Below, piece by piece: positions 1 through 5,681 of a DNA stretch of 8,460 bases (position 1 is the first letter of the stretch; every line of letters begins with the position of its first letter). The stretch comes from an uncultured Selenomonadaceae bacterium. Its GTDB lineage: Bacteria; Bacillota; Negativicutes; Selenomonadales; Selenomonadaceae. The position numbers and the translations under genes were made by a program. The notes below the pieces were generated by a model. It saw nothing but the letters and a program-made list of their open reading frames with translations, made no database searches and was not told the origin of the DNA. The DNA is taken from NCBI GenBank assembly GCA_905236325.1, contig CAJOPJ010000199.1, positions 1 through 8,460 of the forward strand. The letters are read 5' to 3'.

Positions 1-1
1 A

Positions 2-1033
2 GATCCTGTAGAAATTATTGACAAGTACGGCGCGGACAGTTTGCGTTTTATGCTTGTCACAGGCAACACGCCGGGCAATGACTTGAGATTTTCAGACAAG
101 CGCGTTGAATCTGCCAGAAACTTTGCAAATAAAATTTGGAATGCATCAAGATTTTTGCTGATGAACTTGGAAAATTTCGACGCAAACTTTAAACCTGCCG
201 AAACAGATTTAACGCTGTCTGACAGGTGGATAATTTCGCGGCTGAATAAAACTGCAAAGCAAGTCACCGAAAATCTTGACAAATTTGAACTTGACGAAGC
301 GGCGCGGCTGATGTATAACTTTATCTGGTCGGAATTTTGCGATTGGTATATTGAACTTTGCAAGGCGCGGCTTTATGGCTCCGACGCAAAAGCAAAAGCA
401 ACTGCGCTGTATGTTTTGACAACAGTTTTGGAAAAATCTTTAAGACTGTTGCATCCGTTTATGCCTTTCTTGACTGAAGTTATCAGACAAAAACTGCCTA
501 ACGCGCAAGGCTCAATCATGCTTGCGAATTGGTTTGAAGGCGGCGAAGTTGACGAAGTTGCAGAATCGCAAATGAACTTGATAATGGAAACTGTCAAAGT
601 CGTGCGCAACTTGAAAAATGAAGTCGGAGTCGAGCCGCGTAAAAAGTCCGAAGTCATCTTGAAAGTTTCAAACGCAGAAGTCAAAAATATTTTGCTTGCG
701 AATGTAAATTATATTTCTGAACTGGCGGCGGCTGAACCTGTAAACTTTGCAGCTGAAAAACCTGAACATGCATTAGCCGGCGTTGCTGAAGGCGTTGAAA
801 TTTTCCTGCCGCTGAAAGACTTAATCGACGCTGACAAAGAAATTGCAAGATTGACTAAGGAACTTGAAAAACTGCGCAAGGGCATTGCTGCAACTGAAGG
901 CAAACTTAAAAACAAAAATTTTGTAGATAAAGCACCTGCCGAAGTTGTTCAGGCTGAAAAAGAAAAACTTTTAACTGCGCAGGAAAAAATTTCCAGTGTA
1001 GAATCGCGCATTGAACAACTTAAAAATCTGTAA
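2..1033 (+). CDS. valS: Valyl-tRNA synthetase, C-terminal part (5' end outside window)
   Basis: Cytoplasmic enzyme that charges tRNA-Val with valine. The reading frame is open from base 2, giving 343 residues before the TAA stop; the start and most of the catalytic domain lie upstream. The first visible residues read DPVEIIDKYGADSLRF and then TGNTPGNDLRFS (about residues 20-31), the block that directly follows the KMSKS loop in ValRS, so the window begins just after that signature. Residues of about 60-210 form the helical anticodon-binding domain, with the typical WIISRLN and FIWSEFCDWYIE segments. From about residue 274 to the end the chain is heptad-like and rich in Lys, Glu and Leu; this is the ValRS C-terminal coiled-coil arm, known in the family to contact the tRNA. 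The gene looks intact to its end. A TTG at 41 is internal, not a start. The next gene follows after 25 bp without a terminator. Confidence 0.96.
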   Translation, partial: DPVEIIDKYGADSLRFMLVTGNTPGNDLRFSDKRVESARNFANKIWNASRFLLMNLENFDANFKPAETDLTLSDRWIISRLNKTAKQVTENLDKFELDEAARLMYNFIWSEFCDWYIELCKARLYGSDAKAKATALYVLTTVLEKSLRLLHPFMPFLTEVIRQKLPNAQGSIMLANWFEGGEVDEVAESQMNLIMETVKVVRNLKNEVGVEPRKKSEVILKVSNAEVKNILLANVNYISELAAAEPVNFAAEKPEHALAGVAEGVEIFLPLKDLIDADKEIARLTKELEKLRKGIAATEGKLKNKNFVDKAPAEVVQAEKEKLLTAQEKISSVESRIEQLKNL

Positions 1034-1044
1034 AAATATTTTAT

Positions 1045-1050
1045 AGGGGG
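1045..1050 (+). promoter_or_regulatory. Ribosome binding site of the carboxylesterase gene
   Basis: AGGGGG lies 8 bases before the ATG at 1059, in the short valS-esterase gap. It is a G-rich variant of the usual AGGAGG. It supports the ATG at 1059 and shows that the gene can be translated from a valS readthrough transcript. No promoter or terminator is evident in the 25-bp gap. Confidence 0.7.
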
Positions 1051-1058
1051 TTTTTATA

Positions 1059-2654
1059 ATGCTGAAAAAAATTTTACTGACTGCGCTGATGATTTTGACT
1101 TTTGCGCTTGCAGGTTGCGGCGAAGAACAATCCGCACAAAACAAAAATCCGGAAGTTGCAGTCACCGGCGGAACTGTCAAAGGTTATGTCGATGAAAACG
1201 GTGTGAAGATTTTTAAAGGCATACCTTACGCGGCAAATACAGGCGGCGAAAATCGCTGGAAGGCTCCTCAGCCTGTTGTGTCTTGGGAAGGCGTTTTGGA
1301 TTGCACACAGGATGGTCCTATTGTAATTCAAAATGCGCCGCAACCATTCGATCCTTGGACTGCTGAATATGTCGACGCAGGTTATACTATTGAAAATGGA
1401 AAAATTTCCGAAGACAGCCTGCGCTTGAATATTTGGACTAAGGCTAATGAAAATGACAACAAGCCTGTCATTGTTTATATTCATGGTGGCGCGAATGTCA
1501 GTGGCAGTGGCAACAATGAAGTTTACGCCGGCGCAAATATCGCGCAGAAAGATGTTGTTTATGTCACGATAAATTATCGCGTCGGAATTTTTGGCTTTTT
1601 GGCTTACAAAGATTTGACAGGCGAAGAAGTTCGCGGCAACTTTGCAATTCAAGATCAAATTGCCGCCTTGAATTGGATTAAAGAAAATATTTCTAAGTTC
1701 GGCGGAGATCCAAACAATGTTACAATTATGGGGCAATCTGCAGGTTCAACTAATGTTCAGCATTTAATTATGTCACCGAAGGCTGCAGGGCTTTTCAATA
1801 AAGCCGTCTATCTTAGCTATAACAATGTGACTTCTGAAGAAACACAAATTGCTACGCTTGAGGATAATGAACTTGAGGCTAATGAAAAACTTGCCGGCAA
1901 AACTTTAGCTGAACTGCGCGAAATGGACGCAATGGAAATTTTTAAACTTTACAGCGCAAGAAAAGCTACAATTGATGGCGAATACTTCACAATGAACCAG
2001 CGCGAAGCTTTTGAAACAGGCAATTTCAACAAAGTCGATATTATTTGCGGCGGAGTTCCGGGCGATACATATCTTTTCGATCCTGCAATAAATCTTGGCA
2101 ACTTCATTGAACCGACTTTGACTTTAACTGCCGATGAATATTTAAATCTTGCGCAAGAAAGTTTCGGCGAAGAAAGTTCAACAATTTTAACTTTGTATCC
2201 TGCAGGTGAAAATGTGCTTGACACGGCAAAAATGGCTAACAATGACAAGCTGATTTCAAGCTACTACTTTGCAACGCAAATGTTAAATGCGGCTGATTCG
2301 GCGCACAAGACTTTTATTTATTTCTTCCACCACGCTGTACCTGATACGCCAGAACGCATGGAAAAATTTGGCGCGTTCCATACTTCAGATGTCGGCTATT
2401 GGTTGAGTAATTTTACTAAAAATACTTATCCACGCAACTGGACAGATACTGATAAAAAACTTGGCGAACAAATGACAGCTTATTTGGTAAACTTTGCAAA
2501 GACAGGCGATCCAAATGGCGAAAATTTGCCTGAATGGAAATCGGTTAATCAAACTGAATGGATTTCCTATCTTGACATTGGCGACGAAATTAAATTTGTC
2601 CAAATGAACCCCGAAAAAGCTGCTTTCTGGCAAACTTTCTGGGAAAACAGATAG
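1059..2654 (+). CDS. Lipoprotein type-B carboxylesterase (COesterase family)
   Basis: Predicted secreted, lipid-anchored serine esterase of 531 residues, a normal length for the type-B carboxylesterase/cholinesterase family. The N-terminus has a positive start, a hydrophobic stretch and the lipobox LAGC (Cys20), pointing to signal peptidase II processing and membrane anchoring. Visible family motifs are the GVKIFKGIPYA and SEDSLRLNIW blocks, the oxyanion-hole HGGA (142-145), NYRVGIFGFL, and the nucleophile elbow GQSAGS with Ser227. Likely triad partners are Asp336 (in GVPGDTYLF) and His441 (in FHTSDVGYW). Two residues differ from the common pattern: the elbow is GQSAGS rather than GESAGG, and the triad acid appears to be Asp rather than Glu. 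The substrate cannot be read from sequence; acyl or aryl esters of plant polysaccharides fit the neighbours but are inference. It sits 25 bp after valS and ends at a strong terminator, so it may be expressed mainly from the valS promoter. The ATG at 1059 is supported by AGGGGG at 1045. Confidence 0.92.
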   Translation: MLKKILLTALMILTFALAGCGEEQSAQNKNPEVAVTGGTVKGYVDENGVKIFKGIPYAANTGGENRWKAPQPVVSWEGVLDCTQDGPIVIQNAPQPFDPWTAEYVDAGYTIENGKISEDSLRLNIWTKANENDNKPVIVYIHGGANVSGSGNNEVYAGANIAQKDVVYVTINYRVGIFGFLAYKDLTGEEVRGNFAIQDQIAALNWIKENISKFGGDPNNVTIMGQSAGSTNVQHLIMSPKAAGLFNKAVYLSYNNVTSEETQIATLEDNELEANEKLAGKTLAELREMDAMEIFKLYSARKATIDGEYFTMNQREAFETGNFNKVDIICGGVPGDTYLFDPAINLGNFIEPTLTLTADEYLNLAQESFGEESSTILTLYPAGENVLDTAKMANNDKLISSYYFATQMLNAADSAHKTFIYFFHHAVPDTPERMEKFGAFHTSDVGYWLSNFTKNTYPRNWTDTDKKLGEQMTAYLVNFAKTGDPNGENLPEWKSVNQTEWISYLDIGDEIKFVQMNPEKAAFWQTFWENR

Positions 2655-2710
2655 TCAGATTTTTGACTTTAGAAAATTGCTAACAGCTAAATTTAGATAA
2701 AAAAAATTAA

Positions 2711-2742
2711 AGCAGGAAGTTAAAAAAACTTTCTGCTTTTTT
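2711..2742 (+). terminator. Rho-independent terminator after the carboxylesterase gene
   Basis: The arms AGCAGGAAGT (2711-2720) and ACTTTCTGCT (2728-2737) pair over 10 bp with one G-U pair. The loop is 7 bases of mainly A, and the 3' arm runs into six T residues (2737-2742). This is a classic intrinsic terminator. It separates the valS-esterase unit from the glycan-degradation genes that begin at 2815. The flanking AA/TT can add two more pairs. Confidence 0.88.
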
Positions 2743-2750
2743 GTAGATAA

Positions 2751-2780
2751 TTTTCAGAAAATTGCAGTATGATTTATTAA
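2751..2780 (+). promoter_or_regulatory. Candidate promoter for the esterase-GH43-GH3 operon
   Basis: A promoter is expected between the terminator at 2742 and the start at 2815. The best sigma-A-like pairing I see is TTTTCA (2751-2756), an 18-base spacer and TATTAA (2775-2780), each matching about four of six consensus bases. A better -10 hexamer, TATGAT at 2768-2773, has no good -35 at a normal distance. The region is very AT-rich, so chance matches are expected and the exact site is uncertain. Confidence 0.25.
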
Positions 2781-2801
2781 AATTTAATTAAAGATTTAAT
2801 T

Positions 2802-2807
2802 GGGAGG
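2802..2807 (+). promoter_or_regulatory. Ribosome binding site that decides the start of the first Ig-esterase
   Basis: GGGAGG lies 7 bases before the ATG at 2815. An in-frame TTG at 2800 overlaps this Shine-Dalgarno sequence and so cannot be the start. The ATG also gives a clean signal peptide beginning MKRKK. Confidence 0.88.
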
Positions 2808-2814
2808 TTTATTT

Positions 2815-4191
2815 ATGAAACGCAAAAAAATTCTCAAGGCTTTAATTTGTAGCGCATTGAGTTTTTCACTCGTGACAGGTGGCTTACAAGTCCAAGCTGC
2901 ACCTGCAGTTCAAACGCCAAATTACTGTACGGTTACCGAAGTTTTTGACTGGGGTCCTTCAATTTCAAAATTGATTGTTAATCTCGGCACAAGAATAAAT
3001 CAGCGTGACATTGACAACCAAACTTTTAAAGTCCAAGTTCGCCGCGTACTTGCCGAAGGTAGTTTGACAATTGCGGAGGCTATGGCTGTTCAAAATCCTA
3101 TTGTTACGCTTGGAAGTGAAGCGCGTGACGGCGCAGATTTAGTTGGTGAACGCCAAGTTACAAATGTTTTTGTTTGCGACGAAAAAGGCAATCCTGCAAG
3201 TTCAGGAAATTTTGTAACTATCGAAATGTCAGTCAGCCCGACAAATAATCTTGCCGCCGCGTTGAATTTTGACTTGAAAACTTTCTTAAACGACTTTGTT
3301 ACACCGGAATACACAATCACGCTGAATAAAAATCTTGGCAATCTGAATAAAAATAATTTTGTAGTCAGCTATCGCGCAGGAAATATTCGCCCAATAGTTG
3401 ATGAATTTACTTTCGGACATTACAAATTGATTGACGAACCTGCTTTGCAATTTGGCAAAACTTTAGGCTATGCGGCTTATGCGCCAAAAAATATTTCAGG
3501 CAAAGTTCCGCTGATTGTTTGGTTGCACGGCGGCGGCGAAGGCGGTCAGAATACACCTTCACTACCAATTATGGGCAACAAGGCAACTGCTTTTGCTACA
3601 GATAAAATTCAAAATTATTTCGGCGGCGCGTATGTTTTAGCTCCGCAATGTCCTACACTTTGGATGGAAGGTTTGAACGGCGAATGGGCGGGCAACGCTC
3701 CTGCTTATGCAAATGTTTTGATGGCTTTGATTAAAGATTATGTCAAGGCTAATCCAAACATTGACCAAAATAGGATTTATGTTGGCGGCGACTCGAACGG
3801 CGGCTATATGACTTTAATTTTGGTTCGCGACAATCCTGAATTTTTCGCGGCAGGTTTTCCTGTTTGCGAAGGTTTAGCCGATAGTTTAATTTCTGAAGGC
3901 GACTTGCAAAATATTGCTAAAACGCCGCTGTGGTTTGTAGCTGCAAAAACCGATACAACTTTGCCGCCTGATACATATTCAGTTCCGACTGTCAACAGAT
4001 TGCGTCAAATTGGTGCACCTGTGCATTTTACTTTTTTTGATGATGTTCACGACACCAGCGGACTTTATAAAAAGGACGACGGCTCGGCTTATGAATATCC
4101 CGGGCACTGGAGTTGGATTTATGTTTACAATGATGAAGTCAAAGAAAATAATTTAAAATTGTTTGAGTGGCTTTCACAACAAAGACGTTAA
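2815..4191 (+). CDS. Secreted esterase with N-terminal Ig-like domain (EstA/LpqC-type), copy 1
   Basis: Exported serine esterase of 458 residues. A Sec signal peptide (MKRKK start, hydrophobic core, likely cleavage VQA|AP after Ala28) leads to a beta-rich Ig-like domain at about 35-200 and an alpha/beta-hydrolase domain at about 220-458. Key sites are the oxyanion-hole HGGGEGG (238-244), the block FGGAYVLAPQCPT, the nucleophile elbow GGDSNGG with Ser327, Asp380 (in AKTDTTLPP) and a histidine. His431 in GHWSW is the best candidate because EstA of Thermotoga maritima, as I recall it, has a similar HGSW block and a similar C-terminal EWL ending; His412 in DDVHD is the alternative. Proteins of this class hydrolyse short acyl esters, and some PHB-depolymerase-like relatives act on acetyl or feruloyl groups on xylan; the substrate here is not determined. 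It is first in the putative operon and 37 bp before a close paralogue. I see no catalytic defect. Confidence 0.9.
   Translation: MKRKKILKALICSALSFSLVTGGLQVQAAPAVQTPNYCTVTEVFDWGPSISKLIVNLGTRINQRDIDNQTFKVQVRRVLAEGSLTIAEAMAVQNPIVTLGSEARDGADLVGERQVTNVFVCDEKGNPASSGNFVTIEMSVSPTNNLAAALNFDLKTFLNDFVTPEYTITLNKNLGNLNKNNFVVSYRAGNIRPIVDEFTFGHYKLIDEPALQFGKTLGYAAYAPKNISGKVPLIVWLHGGGEGGQNTPSLPIMGNKATAFATDKIQNYFGGAYVLAPQCPTLWMEGLNGEWAGNAPAYANVLMALIKDYVKANPNIDQNRIYVGGDSNGGYMTLILVRDNPEFFAAGFPVCEGLADSLISEGDLQNIAKTPLWFVAAKTDTTLPPDTYSVPTVNRLRQIGAPVHFTFFDDVHDTSGLYKKDDGSAYEYPGHWSWIYVYNDEVKENNLKLFEWLSQQRR
3766..3815 (+). repeat. 50-bp perfect repeat shared by the two esterase genes (second copy 5174-5223)
   Basis: This block spans the nucleophile elbow GGDSNGG and is identical base for base to 5174-5223 in the next gene, silent codon positions included. 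A second identical run of about 37 bp covers the Asp380 region (FVAAKTDTTLP). Elsewhere the two genes differ at many silent sites. The repeats are 1408 bp apart in direct orientation, so recombination between them would fuse the two genes. Confidence 0.85.
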
Positions 4192-4213
4192 AATTTAGCA
4201 ATTTAATCGACCG

Positions 4214-4220
4214 AAAGGAA
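4214..4220 (+). promoter_or_regulatory. Ribosome binding site of the second Ig-esterase
   Basis: AAAGGAA lies 8 bases before the ATG at 4229. It is weaker than the GGGAGG of copy 1, which may mean lower translation of copy 2. The 37-bp gap after copy 1 has no hairpin. Confidence 0.7.
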
Positions 4221-4228
4221 ATTTAATA

Positions 4229-5611
4229 ATGACTAAAAAAAAATTACTCAAGGCTTTGATTTGCGGCGCATTAGGTTTTTCACTTGTAACAGGCAGCTTA
4301 CAAGTCCAAGCTGCGCCTGCAGTTCAAACGCCAAACTTTAAAACTGTTACTGAAGTTTTTGACTGGGGACCTGCAGTTTCAAAATTGATTGTCAATCTTG
4401 GCACAAACATAAATCAGCGCGATGTCAATGCAGAAACTTTTAATGTCCATGTTCGCAAAATTTTGACTGACGGCGGCTTAACTTGGGTTGAAGGTTGGCA
4501 GAAAGGCAAAATTGTTCCTGCAAATCCTGAAACACGCGACTACTCGGCTTTAGAAGGCGACAGGCAAATTACAAATGTTTTTGTTTGCGATGAAAATGGC
4601 AATCCTGCAAGTTCAGGAAATTTTGTGACTATCGAAATGACAGTCGGACCGACTGACGCTTTAAGTTCAATGTTGAATTTTGATCCGATGAAGTTCAGCA
4701 ATCAGTGGATTATTCCTGAATATACAGTTACGCTGAATAAAAATCTTGGCAACCTGAATAGTAATAATTTTGTAGTAACTTATCGCGCAGGTGATATTCG
4801 CCCGATAGTCGATAATTTCAAGTTCGGTCACTACATTGTCGGCAAAGAAATTATTTCTTCAGAGCGCAGGACTTTGGGCTACGCTCTTTATGAGCCTGAA
4901 AATGTTACAAGCAAGCGTCCACTGATTATTTGGTTGCATGGCGGCGGCGAAGGCGGTTCTGATTCACCAAGTTTGCCGATTATGGGCAACAAGGCAACAA
5001 TGCTTGCCGAGTCTCCGATTCAAGATTATTTCGGCGGCGCGTATGTTTTAGCTCCACAATGTCCTACAGCTTGGATGGAAGGTTATGAAGGCTGGGCGGA
5101 TGGTAAGCCGATTTATGAAGATATCTTAATGGCGTTGATTAAAGATTTAGTCGCGTCGAATCCAAACATTGATCAAAATAGGATTTATGTTGGCGGCGAC
5201 TCGAACGGCGGCTATATGACTTTGTGCTTGGCGCGTGATTATCCTGGTTACTTTGCGGCAGGTTTCCCAGTCTGCGAAGGCTTGAATGACAGGCTTATCA
5301 GCAATGGCGACTTGGAAAATATTGCTAAAACGCCGTTGTGGTTTGTAGCTGCAAAAACCGATACAACTTTGCCACCTGATATAAATTCAGTTCCGACAGT
5401 TGCAAGACTGCGCGAAATTGGCGCAAATGTTCACTTCAGTTACTATGATGATGTTCACGATACCAGCGGACTTTATAAAAAAGACGACGGCACGCCGCAT
5501 GTTTACGCAGGACACTGGAGCTGGATTTATGTTCACAACAATGAAGTTGAAGAAGTGATTAACGGTCGCACTGTAAAACTGTTTGAATGGCTTGCGCAAC
5601 AAAGACGCTAG
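4229..5611 (+). CDS. Secreted esterase with N-terminal Ig-like domain (EstA/LpqC-type), copy 2
   Basis: Tandem paralogue of the preceding gene, 460 residues and about 70% identical by eye. It has the same plan: Sec signal peptide with likely VQA|AP cleavage, Ig-like domain and alpha/beta-hydrolase domain. All catalytic features are kept: HGGGEGG (237-243), GGDSNGG with Ser325, Asp378 in AKTDTTLPP, His410 in DDVHD and His429 in GHWSW. The sequence around the active site is almost unchanged from copy 1. Differences cluster in an Ig-domain segment (about residues 78-110), in the linker before the hydrolase domain (about 205-225) and in the loop after WMEG, which suggests altered substrate or partner contacts rather than loss of function. 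A run of nine A residues (4235-4243) lies just after the start codon. The gene is 70 bp before the GH43 gene with no terminator seen. Substrate is undetermined; an acetyl or other acyl ester on hemicellulose is inferred from context. Confidence 0.9.
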   Translation: MTKKKLLKALICGALGFSLVTGSLQVQAAPAVQTPNFKTVTEVFDWGPAVSKLIVNLGTNINQRDVNAETFNVHVRKILTDGGLTWVEGWQKGKIVPANPETRDYSALEGDRQITNVFVCDENGNPASSGNFVTIEMTVGPTDALSSMLNFDPMKFSNQWIIPEYTVTLNKNLGNLNSNNFVVTYRAGDIRPIVDNFKFGHYIVGKEIISSERRTLGYALYEPENVTSKRPLIIWLHGGGEGGSDSPSLPIMGNKATMLAESPIQDYFGGAYVLAPQCPTAWMEGYEGWADGKPIYEDILMALIKDLVASNPNIDQNRIYVGGDSNGGYMTLCLARDYPGYFAAGFPVCEGLNDRLISNGDLENIAKTPLWFVAAKTDTTLPPDINSVPTVARLREIGANVHFSYYDDVHDTSGLYKKDDGTPHVYAGHWSWIYVHNNEVEEVINGRTVKLFEWLAQQRR

Positions 5612-5629
5612 ACTTTAGATTTTATAAAT

Positions 5630-5659
5630 TTTCGGTGACTCAAATTTCGGCAACTCAAT
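5630..5659 (+). repeat. Two adjacent 15-bp direct repeats upstream of the GH43 gene
   Basis: TTTCGGTGACTCAAA (5630-5644) is followed directly by TTTCGGCAACTCAAT (5645-5659); 12 of 15 positions match. The pair fills the gap between the esterase stop codon and the GH43 ribosome binding site. Tandem direct repeats of this size can be operators for regulators that bind as head-to-tail dimers, but no regulator is visible here. It could equally be a chance micro-duplication. Confidence 0.55.
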
Positions 5660-5665
5660 CAACAG

Positions 5666-5673
5666 AAAGGAAG
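5666..5673 (+). promoter_or_regulatory. Ribosome binding site of the GH43 gene
   Basis: AAAGGAAG is separated from the ATG at 5682 by seven T residues and a C, a normal 8-base spacing. It supports the start that gives a complete twin-arginine signal peptide. Confidence 0.75.
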
Positions 5674-5681
5674 TTTTTTTC

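Noticed and set aside
1074..1736. Long (220-codon) open frame on the - strand opposite the carboxylesterase
   Set aside because: It lies wholly within a gene with clear catalytic motifs, its protein has no recognisable domain, and I see no convincing ribosome binding site. It is explained by codon bias of the + strand gene.
2653..2668. Short inverted repeat AGTCA...TGACT around the carboxylesterase stop codon
   Set aside because: Only 5 bp of stem and no clean T tract; the much stronger terminator at 2711-2742 explains transcript ending here.
2655..2814. Search for a catabolite-repression (cre-like) operator or riboswitch before the operon
   Set aside because: I found no convincing cre-like palindrome and no structured leader; the region is short, AT-rich and explained by the terminator, a weak promoter candidate and the ribosome binding site.
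2800..2814. TTG at 2800 as an earlier start for esterase copy 1
   Set aside because: It overlaps the GGGAGG ribosome binding site that serves the ATG at 2815.
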